Shown: piece after piece, positions 1 through 9,867 of the stretch | Position numbering within the stretch: the first letter of the stretch is position 1 | How the letters are laid out: each line of letters starts with the position of its first letter | From: Phycisphaeraceae bacterium | GTDB lineage: Bacteria > Planctomycetota > Phycisphaerae > Phycisphaerales > Phycisphaeraceae | Reading direction: 5' to 3' | Length of the DNA: 64,000 nt | NCBI GenBank assembly: GCA_040222855.1 | Contig: JAVKCD010000025.1 | Location: 682,001-746,000, forward strand | The notes under the pieces: model-generated | Told to the model about the DNA's origin: nothing | Database searches by the model: none | The model's input: the letters and a program-made list of their open reading frames with translations, nothing else | Position numbers and translations under genes: made by a program

Positions 1-2
1 CG

Positions 3-848
3 GATGCGGAGCAACGGCAGGAACCGGTGCGGGCGTTTGTCGAATACTTCAAGCAGATGGCCCCGTCGCAGCAGAAGCTGGTGCTCGACGAAGTCACCCC
101 CCTCCCCACCCCCCCACCCCCCCACTCCCCGCCACATGCAGCTAACTCATCTAACGCCGAGAGTCCTGAGTCATCCTGGGCTGGTTCATCTGGTGGGGGT
201 GTGTCGGGTGAGGCTGAAGGAGGGGCGCTGCATGACGTGCGCGCTTATGGTCGAGCTACGCCTATTTTGCAGGTGCATGGCAGTTATGTGGTGACGGAGG
301 ATGATCAGGGGTTGGTGATTGTGGATCAGCACGCGCTGCACGAGCGGGTGATGTATGAGACGTTGTTGGAGCGTGTGCTGGATCAAGGCAAGCCGCTAGA
401 GACGCAGCGGATGCTGATGCCGGTGACGGTGGCGCTGGAGCCGTCGGAGATCGAGTTGCTGGGGTCGCTGGAGCCGTTGTTGACGAAGGTTGGTCTGGAG
501 ATCGAGGCGATCGGGCCGCGGGCGGTGGCGGTTCAGGCGTATCCGAGCCTGCTGGTGAGCCGGGGTGTGGAGGCGGAGGGGTTTGTGCGGTCGCTGATGG
601 ACCTGGCGGCGGCGGGGAGGTTGTCGGGGGCGGCTGGTGAGTCAGAGGAGGCGGCGTTGCATGAGGTGCTGGACCTGATGTCGTGCAAGGCGGCGGTGAA
701 GGCGGGGGATCGGCTGAGTGATGAGGAGTTGTCGTCGCTGTTGGCGCAGCGGGAGCGGGTGGAGCGGTCGAGCCGATGCCCACACGGTCGGCCCACGACG
801 CTCCGGCTGACGCTACGGGACCTGGAACGGCAGTTTGGGCGGACTTAA
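3..848 (+). CDS. mutL: DNA mismatch repair protein MutL, C-terminal part (partial at left edge)
   Basis: This is the C-terminal part of MutL, which couples mismatch recognition by MutS to strand removal. The N-terminal ATPase domain lies off the left edge; the frame is open from base 3. A low-complexity Pro/Ser/Gly linker (about bases 95-220) leads into the dimerisation/endonuclease domain. The metal-binding motif DQHALHERVMYE (D-Q-H-A-x2-E-x4-E, bases 324-359) is intact, and the companion motifs SCKAAVKAG and CPHGRP stand near the C-terminus. In the family these mark a MutL that nicks DNA itself, as in bacteria without MutH. The linker is encoded by C-tracts. Identity is firm. Confidence 0.93.
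   Translation, partial: DAEQRQEPVRAFVEYFKQMAPSQQKLVLDEVTPLPTPPPPHSPPHAANSSNAESPESSWAGSSGGGVSGEAEGGALHDVRAYGRATPILQVHGSYVVTEDDQGLVIVDQHALHERVMYETLLERVLDQGKPLETQRMLMPVTVALEPSEIELLGSLEPLLTKVGLEIEAIGPRAVAVQAYPSLLVSRGVEAEGFVRSLMDLAAAGRLSGAAGESEEAALHEVLDLMSCKAAVKAGDRLSDEELSSLLAQRERVERSSRCPHGRPTTLRLTLRDLERQFGRT
95..137. repeat. Poly-C tracts in the mutL linker
   Basis: A run of C-tracts of four to seven bases separated by single A or T bases encodes the Pro-rich linker of MutL. Similar A-C(7-8)-A tracts occur just after the thyA stop, at the 3' end of fabD and at the 5' end of the second OppC-like permease. Such tracts are prone to replication slippage; a shift here would remove the MutL endonuclease domain. 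Confidence 0.7.
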
Positions 849-1107
849 GGGGGCTAAGGGGGTCTGAGGCGGGGTCCGATACTTGACTGTCGGCGTGTGG
901 TGGGTAATCTTTAAGATTCGCTGCTGTGGAAAAGTCCGAAGTCTGTTGTGTGCCCTTTGGGGTAAGGGCTCTGGTTCAGGACCATATCAGCGTGCTTGTA
1001 GCAGGAACAGGAACCCGCCTCTGGGCGTTCCGGTCGGCACCGGATGAGCCTTGGGGTATTGATGATGAGCCGCGGCCGTGAGGCGGGCGGCGAATAGAGG
1101 TAAGGCC

Positions 1108-3264
1108 ATGACGACCATCTCGGCAGATACAACGACGAACTCGAAACTGGCGAAGTTCCGCAACTTCGGTGTCTGTGCGCATATTGATGCGGGCAAGACG
1201 ACAACGACGGAGCGGATTCTGTTCTACACGGGCAAGTCGTACAAGATCGGCGAGGTGCACGAGGGCACGGCGACGATGGACCACCTGCAGGACGAGCAGC
1301 AGCGTGGCATCACGATTCAGTCGGCGGCGACGACGTGCCCGTGGACCAAGGACGGCACCGAGTACACAATGAACCTGATCGATACGCCCGGGCACGTCGA
1401 CTTCACGATGGAGGTTGAGCGTTCGATGCGTGTGCTCGACGGAGCTGTCGTGGTGTTTGACGGCAAGGAGGGTGTTGAGGCTCAGTCGGAGACGGTGTGG
1501 CGTCAGGCGGATCGTTACCGTGTCCCGCGCATCTGTTTCATCAACAAGATGGACAAGATGGGCGCTGACTTTGCGTTTAGCTTCAACTCGATCCATGAGC
1601 GTCTGGCTGCTCCGGCGATTGCTGTGCAGATGGCGATCGGTGCTGGTGATTCGTTTGAAGGCGTGATCGATCTGATCAAGATGAAGGCTTATTATTTTTC
1701 CCAGGAAGACAAGGGGACGACGGTTACCGAGGGAGAGATTCCTGAGAAGTATCAGGCCGAGGCTGACCGGCTGCGACATGATCTGATCGAGAAGGTTGCG
1801 GAGCTGGATGACAGCCTGACCGAGAAGTTTCTGATGGAGGAAGAGATCACGCAGGAGGAGATCAAGGCGGCGCTGCGTGCGGCGACGATTGCTCTGAAGG
1901 CTCACCCGGTTTTCTGTGGTTCTGCGCTGCAGAATATTGGTGTCCAGCGGCTGCTGGACGGCATTGTTGATTACCTGCCGAATCCGACCGAGGTTCCTGA
2001 GGTTCAGGGCACGGACCCGAAGGATGCTGAGATCAAGCTGACGCGTCCACACGACAAGACCGCCCCGCTTTCGGCGTTGGTGTTCAAGATCGTGAACGAT
2101 CAGCACGGTGACCTGACGTATGTACGGATTTACTCGGGTACGCTGGAGAAGGGCACCCGCGTGCTCAACTCCAATAACGGCAAGCGCGAGATCGTGAGCC
2201 GTATCTTCGAGATGCACTCGAAGGACCGTATTGCCCGGGAGACGGCGGAGGCGGGTGAGATTGTGGCGGTGGTGGGTCTGAAAAACTCGCAGACGGGCGA
2301 GACGCTGTGCGATCAGGACAAGCCCATTGTGCTGGACCGTATGGACTTCCCGGAACCGGTGATCTCGATGTCGATTGAGCCGGCGTCGCAGGCCGACAAG
2401 GAGAAGCTGTCCAACGCACTAGCAACGATTCGTCGTGAGGACCCGTCGTTCCAGAGTCATTACGATGATGAGACGGGTGAGACGATCATCGCGGGGATGG
2501 GCGAGCTTCATCTTGAGATCATCACGGTGAAGCTGACCCGAGACATGAAGATTGGCGTGAATGTGGGTACCCCACGGGTGGCTTACAAGGAGTCGATCTC
2601 CAAGAAGGCCGAAGCTCGCGGGACTCACAAAAAGCAGACTGGTGGTCGCGGTCAGTTTGGTGATTGTACGATCACGGTTGAGCCGTTCACTGAGGATGAG
2701 GCCAAGGAGGCTGGCCTCGACTGGAAGGACGGCATGGCGTTTGAGAACAAGGTCATCGGCGGCGCGATTCCGAAGGAGTACATCCCGTCGGTGGGTGTTG
2801 GCTGTCGGGAGACGGCGAAGTCGGGCGTCTTGGCCGGTTATCCGTTGCTGGGCGTGAAGGTCACGCTGATCGATGGCAGCTACCACGACGTGGACTCGTC
2901 GCAGATCGCGTTTGAGCAGGCGGGCACGCTGGCGTTCAAGGAGGCCACGCGTCGGGCGGGGCTTCAGTTGCTCGAGCCGTTCATGAAGGTTGTGGTGACG
3001 ACGCCTGACGAGTTCTTTGGCAACGTCACGGGTGATATGAATCGTCGTCGCGCGTTGATCGTGGGTGATGAGGAGCGTGGGAACACGCGGCTGATCACGG
3101 CGGAGGCGCCGTTGTCGGAGATGTTTGGTTATTCGAACACACTGCGTGGCATGACTCAGGGTCGTGCGAGCTACGCGATGGAGCCGCTTGAGTATCGTCC
3201 TGTTCCGCCTAACCTGGCGACGGCGATCCTTGAGGGCGAGGGTAAGGGCGGCAAAGGCAAGTAA
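1108..3264 (+). CDS. fusA: Translation elongation factor G
   Basis: EF-G, the GTPase that drives ribosomal translocation and recycling in the cytoplasm; 718 residues, the usual size. The GTPase motifs are all visible: AHIDAGKT (24-31), [13 protein letters not shown] (92-96), NKMD (146-149) and GSA. The EF-G domain IV-V region follows, with RGQFGD and the EYIPSVGVG and [15 protein letters not shown] segments. I chose the ATG at 1108 because AGAGGT lies just upstream and the protein then begins as EF-G normally does; a GTG 30 bases earlier lacks support. A perfect hairpin follows the stop. No tuf, rpsL or rpsG genes are next to it, unlike the classical str operon. Confidence 0.97.
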   Translation: MTTISADTTTNSKLAKFRNFGVCAHIDAGKTTTTERILFYTGKSYKIGEVHEGTATMDHLQDEQQRGITIQSAATTCPWTKDGTEYTMNLIDTPGHVDFTMEVERSMRVLDGAVVVFDGKEGVEAQSETVWRQADRYRVPRICFINKMDKMGADFAFSFNSIHERLAAPAIAVQMAIGAGDSFEGVIDLIKMKAYYFSQEDKGTTVTEGEIPEKYQAEADRLRHDLIEKVAELDDSLTEKFLMEEEITQEEIKAALRAATIALKAHPVFCGSALQNIGVQRLLDGIVDYLPNPTEVPEVQGTDPKDAEIKLTRPHDKTAPLSALVFKIVNDQHGDLTYVRIYSGTLEKGTRVLNSNNGKREIVSRIFEMHSKDRIARETAEAGEIVAVVGLKNSQTGETLCDQDKPIVLDRMDFPEPVISMSIEPASQADKEKLSNALATIRREDPSFQSHYDDETGETIIAGMGELHLEIITVKLTRDMKIGVNVGTPRVAYKESISKKAEARGTHKKQTGGRGQFGDCTITVEPFTEDEAKEAGLDWKDGMAFENKVIGGAIPKEYIPSVGVGCRETAKSGVLAGYPLLGVKVTLIDGSYHDVDSSQIAFEQAGTLAFKEATRRAGLQLLEPFMKVVVTTPDEFFGNVTGDMNRRRALIVGDEERGNTRLITAEAPLSEMFGYSNTLRGMTQGRASYAMEPLEYRPVPPNLATAILEGEGKGGKGK

Positions 3265-3305
3265 GCCGACGGCGTCTTTGATTGATCGTGACAACGAGAT
3301 AAGGA

Positions 3306-3336
3306 ACCGAGCCGGCTCTGTTAGGGCCGGCTCGGT
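3306..3336 (+). terminator. Perfect 11-bp hairpin between fusA and the ABC-F gene
   Basis: ACCGAGCCGGC (3306-3316) and GCCGGCTCGGT (3326-3336) are exact reverse complements around a 9-base loop. There is no U-tract after it, and the 3' arm ends six bases before the ATG of the ABC-F gene, which has no clear ribosome binding site. It may end or stabilise the fusA message or hinder translation of the downstream gene. Confidence 0.6.
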
Positions 3337-3342
3337 CAGTAG

Positions 3343-5340
3343 ATGAGCCTGCTGAGTGTTGCCAACCTGGTGTTTAGCTTCGGCGACCGGACGATCCTCG
3401 ACGGCGTGAACCTGACGGTTGCGGCGGGTGAGCACGTCGGGCTGGTGGGTCGTAATGGGTGCGGAAAATCGACGCTGCTGCGCCTGGTGGCGGGTCTGGA
3501 AGCGCACAAGCCAGAGAGTGGTCAGATCCAGTTGGCACGGGGGGCGCTGGCGGGGTATCTGCATCAGGACCCGAAGCTGGACCTGGAGCGGACGCTGGTG
3601 GAAGAGGCGAGGACGGCGTTTGAGGGGCTGGATCGGCTTCACGATGAGCTGGTGGAGATTGCGGAGGCGATGGGGACGGCGGAGGGGGACGAACTGGAGA
3701 TGCTGCTGAAGCGTTATGAGCGGGTGGAGCATCGGGTTCAGTCGATGGGCGGTTTTGCTGTCGAACATCGTGTGGAAGAGACGCTGATGGGTCTGGGGCT
3801 GGATGAGCGGGCGTTCGGGGTGAAGGTGCGGGACCTGTCGGGTGGGCAGCGGGGTCGGCTGGCGCTTGCGAAGCTGCTGCTGAGTGATCCGGACGTGCTG
3901 CTGCTGGATGAGCCGACGAACCACCTCGATATCGCGGGTCGTCAGTGGTTGGAGAGCTTTCTGCACGACTACGAGGGCGCGGTGGTGCTGATCAGTCACG
4001 ACCGGTGGATGCTGGATCGCGTGGTCACGAAGATCTATGAGCTTGAAGACGGTCGGATGGTGGAGTATCCGGGGAACTACGCGCAGTTTCGGGAGCAGCG
4101 GGCGCAGCGGACGATCGCGATGGCGCGGGCTTTTGATAAGCAGCAGACCAAGATCAAGCAAGAGCAGGCGTTTATTGATCGGTACAAGGCCGGTCAGCGG
4201 GCGCGGCAGGCTCAGGGGCGTGAGAAGCGACTGGAGCGTTTCAAGCGGGATGAGAGCCTGGATCGTCCGATGGAGCTGGACGCGATGAAGCTGCGGTTTG
4301 CTCCGAAGCGGCGCAGCGGCGACATCGTGCTGCGGGCGAACAAGATGGGGATGAGCTACGGGGAGAAGACGCTGTTTCGTGACCTTGAGATGGAGGTCAA
4401 CCGGGGTGAGCGGATCGGTGTGATCGGTCCGAACGGTGCCGGCAAATCGACGCTGATTCGGTGTCTGTTGGAAGAGCAGTCGCCTACGCAGGGGACGGCG
4501 CGGGTGGGGGCGAGTGTGGACATGGGGCATTTCACGCAGACGCACGACGGGCTGAATATGGGGCAGACGATCGTGGAGTATCTGCGGTTGTTTACGCCTA
4601 ACGATCTGGAGCAGGAGGCGCGTGACCTGGCGGGGGCTTTTTTGTTTACGGGTCAGGATCAGGACAAGCAGCTTGGGGTGCTGTCGGGTGGTGAGCGGGC
4701 GCGGGCGGTGCTGGCGGGGCTAATGTCGGGTGGTCACAACCTGCTGGTTCTCGACGAGCCGACGAACCACCTGGATATCCCGAGTGCGGAGCGGCTGGAA
4801 GCGGCGCTGCATGCTTATGTGGAGGGCGATCAGGGGTACTCGACGGTTTCCAAGCGGTCGGGTGAGGGGACGCTGCTGCTGATCACGCACGACCGGATGC
4901 TGCTGGACCGTGTGGTGAATAAGCTGCTGGTGCTCGACGGTCATGGAGGGTGTGTGGTGTTTAATGGCACGTACAGCGAGTACGTCGCGGCGAGTCAGAA
5001 GTCGGCGGCGAAGCCCGAGGCTTCTACGGCGGCCAAGCCGAAGAAGGCGGAGCCTGAGGTGGTGGCGGTCAAGCCAAAGAAGACCGAGAAGCCCGGGTCG
5101 AAGAAGGCGTCAAATAATCAGCGGAATCGTAGCGGGAGTGTTTCCAAGCTTAGTCAGGAATCGCTCGAGAAGAAGATCGAGCAACTGGAATCAAGGATCC
5201 AGGAGCTGGATGCGCAGCTGGTGGACCCGGAGTTTTACAAAGATGCTTCGGCGTTCTCGAAGGTGCATGACGAGCGGATGAAGCTGGCGGATGAGCTGTC
5301 GCCGCTGGAGATAGAGTGGGCGGCTCGGGCTGAGGCTTGA
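3343..5340 (+). CDS. ABC-F family ATPase (Uup-like)
   Basis: A cytoplasmic ABC-F protein: two ATP-binding cassettes in one chain and no membrane segments. In the family these act on ribosomes (rescue, antibiotic protection, assembly) or, for Uup, influence DNA stability. Walker A motifs GRNGCGKST (36-44) and GPNGAGKST (362-370), signature motifs LSGGQ (165-169) and LSGGE (from 447), and two LDEPTNHLD Walker B segments are visible. Between the cassettes lies the basic helical P-site-tRNA-interaction linker. After residue 545 comes a Lys/Ala/Pro-rich spacer and a coiled coil (about 610-650), the Uup-type C-terminal extension. The exact subfamily and target are not decidable by eye. Confidence 0.92.
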   Translation: MSLLSVANLVFSFGDRTILDGVNLTVAAGEHVGLVGRNGCGKSTLLRLVAGLEAHKPESGQIQLARGALAGYLHQDPKLDLERTLVEEARTAFEGLDRLHDELVEIAEAMGTAEGDELEMLLKRYERVEHRVQSMGGFAVEHRVEETLMGLGLDERAFGVKVRDLSGGQRGRLALAKLLLSDPDVLLLDEPTNHLDIAGRQWLESFLHDYEGAVVLISHDRWMLDRVVTKIYELEDGRMVEYPGNYAQFREQRAQRTIAMARAFDKQQTKIKQEQAFIDRYKAGQRARQAQGREKRLERFKRDESLDRPMELDAMKLRFAPKRRSGDIVLRANKMGMSYGEKTLFRDLEMEVNRGERIGVIGPNGAGKSTLIRCLLEEQSPTQGTARVGASVDMGHFTQTHDGLNMGQTIVEYLRLFTPNDLEQEARDLAGAFLFTGQDQDKQLGVLSGGERARAVLAGLMSGGHNLLVLDEPTNHLDIPSAERLEAALHAYVEGDQGYSTVSKRSGEGTLLLITHDRMLLDRVVNKLLVLDGHGGCVVFNGTYSEYVAASQKSAAKPEASTAAKPKKAEPEVVAVKPKKTEKPGSKKASNNQRNRSGSVSKLSQESLEKKIEQLESRIQELDAQLVDPEFYKDASAFSKVHDERMKLADELSPLEIEWAARAEA

Positions 5341-5351
5341 GTCGAGAGAGG

Positions 5352-6128
5352 TCAGTCGCTGGTGGCTCCGGCGGGCGGCTTGGGGGTGGTGTCACGGTCG
5401 TCCCAGGGGGTGAGGTGTTCGTAGAAGCGGGGTGGCGGTGCGTACGGGTTGAAGCGGTAGGGTCGGGCGTTCGCGAAGAGGCTGCTTCGATGTTCCTGGA
5501 CCCAGCGAGCCCAAGGGGCGGGGTCGGTGCCGAGGGTCTGGCCTGTGAGGGTGGTGAGGCTGTCGCGAACGGAGCGGACGACGATGAAGTCGGGGTCGTC
5601 GAGGGCGGCGACGAGGACATCGACGACACTTGAGTCTCGGTACTGGCCGAGGGCGAAAGCGGCAGCGGCGCGGACCTCGGCGGCCTCATCGTCCTGCATG
5701 GTGCTGACGAGAGCGTTGATGGATTGAGGGTCGTGAAGACGCGCGAGAGCCGAGGCGGCTTCCCAGCGGACGACCATGATGGGGTCGGCGATGGCCTTAA
5801 TAAAGATGGGTGCGTCGGTGGGGTCGGGCTGGGTCATCAGGGCGCGGATGGCGGCAGCACGAACCGTGGGGTCATCGTCATCCGTGAGGTCTCTGAGGAG
5901 CGTGGCGTAACCAGCTTCACGGACGAGTCCACGATCGGCGACGGCACTGGCGGCGTGCCTGCGGGCGTCGGGGTCGTAGGGGTTGACCAGTCCCTGAACC
6001 GCCTTGGGAGCGTTTGGAGGGAGCTTCTGTGCGTTGGGGCCGAGGCTATCGGGATCGCTGGAGCAGCTGGAGAGGGACAGAAGGAGGGCGGCGAGGAGGC
6101 ACGTTCTGGATTGGGCGGGCTTGCTCAT
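5352..6128 (-). CDS. HEAT-repeat lipoprotein
   Basis: A 258-residue predicted lipoprotein: a short basic N-terminus, a hydrophobic stretch and lipobox LSSC with Cys22. The mature part holds about four HEAT/PBS-lyase-like helical repeats (DPTVRAAAIRAL, DPIMVVRWEAASAL, EAAEVRAAAAFALG, DPDFIVVRSVRDSL), a scaffold for protein binding. A Pro-rich tail follows. It converges on the ABC-F gene with only 11 bases between and diverges from pstS. No enzymatic role is visible. No ribosome binding site is clear upstream of the ATG. Confidence 0.8.
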   Translation of the reverse strand: MSKPAQSRTCLLAALLLSLSSCSSDPDSLGPNAQKLPPNAPKAVQGLVNPYDPDARRHAASAVADRGLVREAGYATLLRDLTDDDDPTVRAAAIRALMTQPDPTDAPIFIKAIADPIMVVRWEAASALARLHDPQSINALVSTMQDDEAAEVRAAAAFALGQYRDSSVVDVLVAALDDPDFIVVRSVRDSLTTLTGQTLGTDPAPWARWVQEHRSSLFANARPYRFNPYAPPPRFYEHLTPWDDRDTTPKPPAGATSD

Positions 6129-6171
6129 GGTCTATTAACATATCGCCCCCTGCGGGTCGCGGAGATTGTTC

Positions 6172-6177
6172 TACAAT
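6172..6177 (+). promoter_or_regulatory. -10-like TACAAT upstream of pstS
   Basis: TACAAT matches the sigma-70 -10 consensus at 5 of 6 positions and lies 45 bases before the pstS ATG. No -35 hexamer is present at the proper distance, as expected of an activator-dependent promoter. I could not find a convincing Pho box. Confidence 0.4.
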
Positions 6178-6222
6178 CCGAGTCCTGCTTATTCATAAAC
6201 CATCAATCGAGCTGAACTCATC

Positions 6223-7218
6223 ATGCGGATGCGAAACCTAAAGAATGTGCTGCTGATGGCCTTGGGCCTGACCTTGGCTGTCGGGGTTTGGGCGGGTGCG
6301 GCTGAGGTTGATCCGAACCTGCCGAAGTATGAGCCTGTGGAGGGTGTTTCGGGGACGATCAAGAGCGTTGGTTCGGACACGATGAACAACCTGATGGCGT
6401 TGTGGACCGAGGATTTTCGGCGGATGTATCCGGCGGTGCTGCCTGAGATCGAGGGCAAGGGGTCGAGCACGGCGCCAGCGGCGTTGATCGCGGGGACTTC
6501 GACGTTTGGTCCGATGAGCCGGCCAATGAAGGATGCGGAGATCGATCGGTTTGAGGAGAAGTTTGGGTGGAAGCCGACGCTGCTGCCTGTGGGCATCGAC
6601 ATGCTGGCGATCTATGTGAACAAGGACAACCCGATCGCTGAGCGTGGGCTGTCGATGGCTGAGGCGGATGCGATTTTTTCTTCGACTCGGAAGCTGGGGC
6701 ATGATGACATCCGGACGTGGGGGCAGTTGGGACTGAGCGGGGACTGGGAGAACTCGACGATCAACATCTACGGTCGCAACTCGGTTTCGGGGACGTATGG
6801 GTTTTTCAAAGAAGCGATCATGGGAGATGGTGATTTCAAGTCGACGGTAAACGAGCAGCCGGGCAGTGCGGGGGTGGTTCAGGGTGTGGCCCGAGAGCGT
6901 TACGCGATTGGGTACTCGGGAATTGGGTACAAGACGGCGGATGTGGAGACGGTCCCGCTGGAGGTTGAAGAGGGTGGGGAGTTGATTTATGCGACCGAGG
7001 AGTCGGCGTTTTCGGGAGAGTATCCGTTAACGCGTTTCCTGTATGTCGCGGTGAACATCGAGCCGAACAAGGCGTTGGACCCACTTCGGCGTGAGTTCAT
7101 CAAGTACATGTTTAGCCAGGCGGGTCAGCAGGTGGTGCTGAAGGATGGCTATCTCCCGATCACGGCGGTGATTGCTAGGCGATCACTGGGTGCGTGCAAC
7201 ATTGAACCGGGGTTCTGA
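6223..7218 (+). CDS. pstS: Phosphate ABC transporter substrate-binding protein PstS
   Basis: Periplasmic phosphate-binding protein that feeds the Pst transporter. A Sec signal peptide covers about residues 1-27. Phosphate-binding segments of the family are visible: GSDTMNNLM (from 50), GKGSSTAP (from 79) and GRNSVSGTYGFF (from 184). Length 331 fits. It is first of four pst genes in order (pstS, pstC, pstA, pstB). The ATG at 6223 has no evident Shine-Dalgarno; an in-frame ATG at 6229 is an alternative start. Expression is likely phosphate-regulated by family precedent, but the DNA shows only a -10-like element. Confidence 0.9.
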   Translation: MRMRNLKNVLLMALGLTLAVGVWAGAAEVDPNLPKYEPVEGVSGTIKSVGSDTMNNLMALWTEDFRRMYPAVLPEIEGKGSSTAPAALIAGTSTFGPMSRPMKDAEIDRFEEKFGWKPTLLPVGIDMLAIYVNKDNPIAERGLSMAEADAIFSSTRKLGHDDIRTWGQLGLSGDWENSTINIYGRNSVSGTYGFFKEAIMGDGDFKSTVNEQPGSAGVVQGVARERYAIGYSGIGYKTADVETVPLEVEEGGELIYATEESAFSGEYPLTRFLYVAVNIEPNKALDPLRREFIKYMFSQAGQQVVLKDGYLPITAVIARRSLGACNIEPGF

Positions 7219-7281
7219 TTTAGAGTCCGGCGACGGGTTGCACCGGGTGTCGGTAGGCTGAAGCAACGGGCGATTCCGATT

Positions 7282-9867
7282 ATGCCGAGCCAAAGCCAGT
7301 TCACCGGCCGAAACCGCCGGAAAACCACGGGTGTCTCGACGCGTCTTTTAGACAAGATCGCCCGAGTGATGATCACGGTCGGCGGGATCGGGACGATCAT
7401 CGCTGTGCTGCTGGTGGCGGTGTTTCTGGCATGGGTGACACTGCCGCTGTTTCTCGATGCCGAGTTTGGAGATACGCCGACGGTGACGGTCGAGTCGGTG
7501 GAGTCGGAGACGCTTTGGGTCGGGGTGGACGAGCACAAGGTGCTGGCTTTGCGGGGGCTGGCGGACGGGTCGTTCCAGGCGATTGATCTGGAGAGCGGAG
7601 CCGTGGTCACAACGGAGCGTCCTATGGAGGGGCGAACGATGACGGCCTGGACACGTTGGCCAGCGAGTGATTCGGTGGTGTTGGGGTTTTTGGATGGGAC
7701 GTTCGCGACGGGTCGAGTGGGTTTTGAGACGAGCTTTGTGGAGTCGGCGGGTCAGGATGAGGTCTGGTCATCGCTTGGCGTGGGGGAGACTCGACGCGTG
7801 GGTGATCGTGTGGCTGAGCGGATCGATGAGCGGCAACTGCGGGTGCAGGAGTTGGCGATCAGTTTCGACGACGCGATTCCCAGCGGGTCGGATGATCCTG
7901 TGCTGTTGCTGGACCGAGCCTCGGGCAGTGTGCTGGGAACGACGGTGGTGCTGCTGACCGAGGCTCGTGATGAGCTTCGTGTGGTCCGGGTGCGGCGGGT
8001 TGAGAATGTGCTCACGGGGATGACCACGCTGCGACCATCGCGAACGGGCGTGGCGTTTGAGGATCGTCCAGGAGAGACACCTCTTGAACTGCTGGTCACG
8101 TCGCTGGGTGACAATGCGATGGTGGTTTGGGAAGACGGGGTGGTGGACCGGTACAACCTCAGAAGAAGTGGTGGGGATGGGCTTGGGCTGGCCGAGCGTT
8201 TCGAGTTGCCGATTGAGGCTCGTGCCACGACGGCGGCGATGCTGATCGGGCAGGAGACGCTGCTGATCGGCACGGATGCGGGCAAAGTCCTCGCTCTGTT
8301 TCGGACGCGGACGGAAGATGGAACTGGGGGTGATGGATTCCAGTTGGTGACAGGGCACGTGTTTGGTGAAAACGAATCGCCTGTGACGTCGTTGGCGAGT
8401 TCAACGCGGTCTCGGCTGGTGGCAATCGGTCATGCGGATGGTCATCTGGAGTTGGCACAGGTCACGAGTGAGGTGTCGTTCCTGCCTTCGGGTCGAGAGG
8501 GTCGTCTTGACGCTGTGGCATTTGCGCCGAAAGAAGACGGGCTAGTGGCGTGGACCGATGGCGGGTTGGCGCGGTGGTCGCTGGACAAGCGACATCCTGA
8601 AGCGAGCTTCAAGGCGCTGTTTATGCCGGTTTGGTACGAGGGTTATCCGGAGCCACAGCATGTCTGGCAGTCTTCCGGGGCGACTGATGCGCATGAGCCG
8701 AAGCTCGGGTTGATGCCGCTGGTGTTTGGGACGTTGAAGGCGACGTTTTTCGCGATGCTCTTTGCGACACCGATTGCCCTGCTGGCTGCGGTCTACAGCA
8801 GCGAGTTCCTGACGCCTGCGTGGCGCGGACGGATCAAGCCGACACTCGAGATGATGGCGAGTCTGCCATCGGTGGTTCTTGGTTTTATGGGCGGGCTGGT
8901 GATCGCACCGTTTGTCGAGCGATATCTTCCTGAGATGCTGGGGGTGTGTCTGGTGATGCCGCTGGCCTTGCTGACCGGGGCTTTTCTGTGGCCGCTGCTG
9001 CCGCAGCGTTGGAGTGTGACTGCGCGGCGACTGCGACTGATTGGTGTGTGGGGTTCGATGATTGTGGGCGTCGTGCTCGGCTGGACGATGGGGCCTCTGA
9101 TTGAGTGGCTGCTGTTCTCGGGCGATCTGCGGCGGTGGCTGGATGGCCAGATCGGTAGTGCGACGGGTGGTTTGATGTTGCTGCTGTTGCCGTTGACGAT
9201 CATTGCTTCGGCGTACTGGTTTGGTCGTTACCTGACGGATCGGATGAGAGACTCATCGATCGAGACTGATGAAGCGGCGGCGCGGGCGAATCTGGCAAAG
9301 TGGGGCGCGATCCTGGGGCTCGGTGTGGGGGTGGCTGGTGGTCTGGCTTATGTGTTGTCGCTGATGGGTGTGGACCCGCGACCGGGTTTGCTGGATACGT
9401 ATGTGCAACGGAACGCGACGATCGTGGGGTTTGTGATGGGTTTCGCGGTGATCCCGATCATCTACACGATCGCGGATGATGCGCTGACGGCGGTGCCGAA
9501 TCATCTTCGTTCGGCTTCTCTTGGGGCCGGGGCTACGCCCTGGCAGACCTCGGTGCGTGTGATCATCCCGATCGCGGCGAGTGGGTTGTTTAGTGCCTTG
9601 ATGATTGGGCTGGGGCGGGCGGTGGGTGAGACGATGATCGTGCTGATGGCCGCGGGCAATACGCCTGTGATGGACCTTAATCCGTTCAATGGCTTCCGGA
9701 CGATGAGCGCGAACATTGCGGTGGAGTTGCCGGAAGCGGTGCGGGACTCGACGCACTACCGGACGCTGTTCTTGGCTGCGTTGCTCTTGTTCGCGATGAC
9801 CTTTGTGCTCAACACGATCGCTGAAATAATTCGTAACCGATTCCGCAAGAGGGCTCAGGTGCTATGA
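7282..9867 (+). CDS. pstC: Phosphate ABC transporter permease PstC with large extracytoplasmic domain
   Basis: Inner-membrane permease subunit of the phosphate transporter, 861 residues against about 320 in E. coli. One membrane helix (about 30-57) is followed by roughly 400 residues of beta-rich extracytoplasmic sequence resembling a beta-propeller (repeating units such as LLIGTDAGKVLALF and LVAIGHADGHLELAQV), then the permease core from about residue 476. The EAA loop is visible as LRSASLGAGATPWQTSVRV, and GRAVGETMIVLM is typical of PstC. A second insert of about 110 residues separates core helices. Its stop overlaps the start of pstA by four bases, so the two are probably translated together. 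Confidence 0.9.
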   Translation: MPSQSQFTGRNRRKTTGVSTRLLDKIARVMITVGGIGTIIAVLLVAVFLAWVTLPLFLDAEFGDTPTVTVESVESETLWVGVDEHKVLALRGLADGSFQAIDLESGAVVTTERPMEGRTMTAWTRWPASDSVVLGFLDGTFATGRVGFETSFVESAGQDEVWSSLGVGETRRVGDRVAERIDERQLRVQELAISFDDAIPSGSDDPVLLLDRASGSVLGTTVVLLTEARDELRVVRVRRVENVLTGMTTLRPSRTGVAFEDRPGETPLELLVTSLGDNAMVVWEDGVVDRYNLRRSGGDGLGLAERFELPIEARATTAAMLIGQETLLIGTDAGKVLALFRTRTEDGTGGDGFQLVTGHVFGENESPVTSLASSTRSRLVAIGHADGHLELAQVTSEVSFLPSGREGRLDAVAFAPKEDGLVAWTDGGLARWSLDKRHPEASFKALFMPVWYEGYPEPQHVWQSSGATDAHEPKLGLMPLVFGTLKATFFAMLFATPIALLAAVYSSEFLTPAWRGRIKPTLEMMASLPSVVLGFMGGLVIAPFVERYLPEMLGVCLVMPLALLTGAFLWPLLPQRWSVTARRLRLIGVWGSMIVGVVLGWTMGPLIEWLLFSGDLRRWLDGQIGSATGGLMLLLLPLTIIASAYWFGRYLTDRMRDSSIETDEAAARANLAKWGAILGLGVGVAGGLAYVLSLMGVDPRPGLLDTYVQRNATIVGFVMGFAVIPIIYTIADDALTAVPNHLRSASLGAGATPWQTSVRVIIPIAASGLFSALMIGLGRAVGETMIVLMAAGNTPVMDLNPFNGFRTMSANIAVELPEAVRDSTHYRTLFLAALLLFAMTFVLNTIAEIIRNRFRKRAQVL

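Noticed and set aside
883-910. Promoter TTGACT-16-TAATCT before fusA
   Set aside because: The -10 matches only 3 of 6 and would give a 190-base leader; too weak to list.
1029-1044. TCCGGT-CGGC-ACCGGA hairpin in the fusA leader
   Set aside because: A six-pair stem of this GC content is expected by chance; no supporting element nearby.
976-2217. Long open frame opposite fusA, and similar long antisense frames throughout
   Set aside because: High GC and strong codon bias keep the antisense frames open; the compositions are Arg/His/Pro-rich with no motifs, while the sense frames are clear known proteins.
6129-6222. Possible Pho box upstream of pstS
   Set aside because: One TTAACA (6135-6140) is present, but no repeated 11-base CTGTCAT-type units or properly spaced TTAACA pairs.
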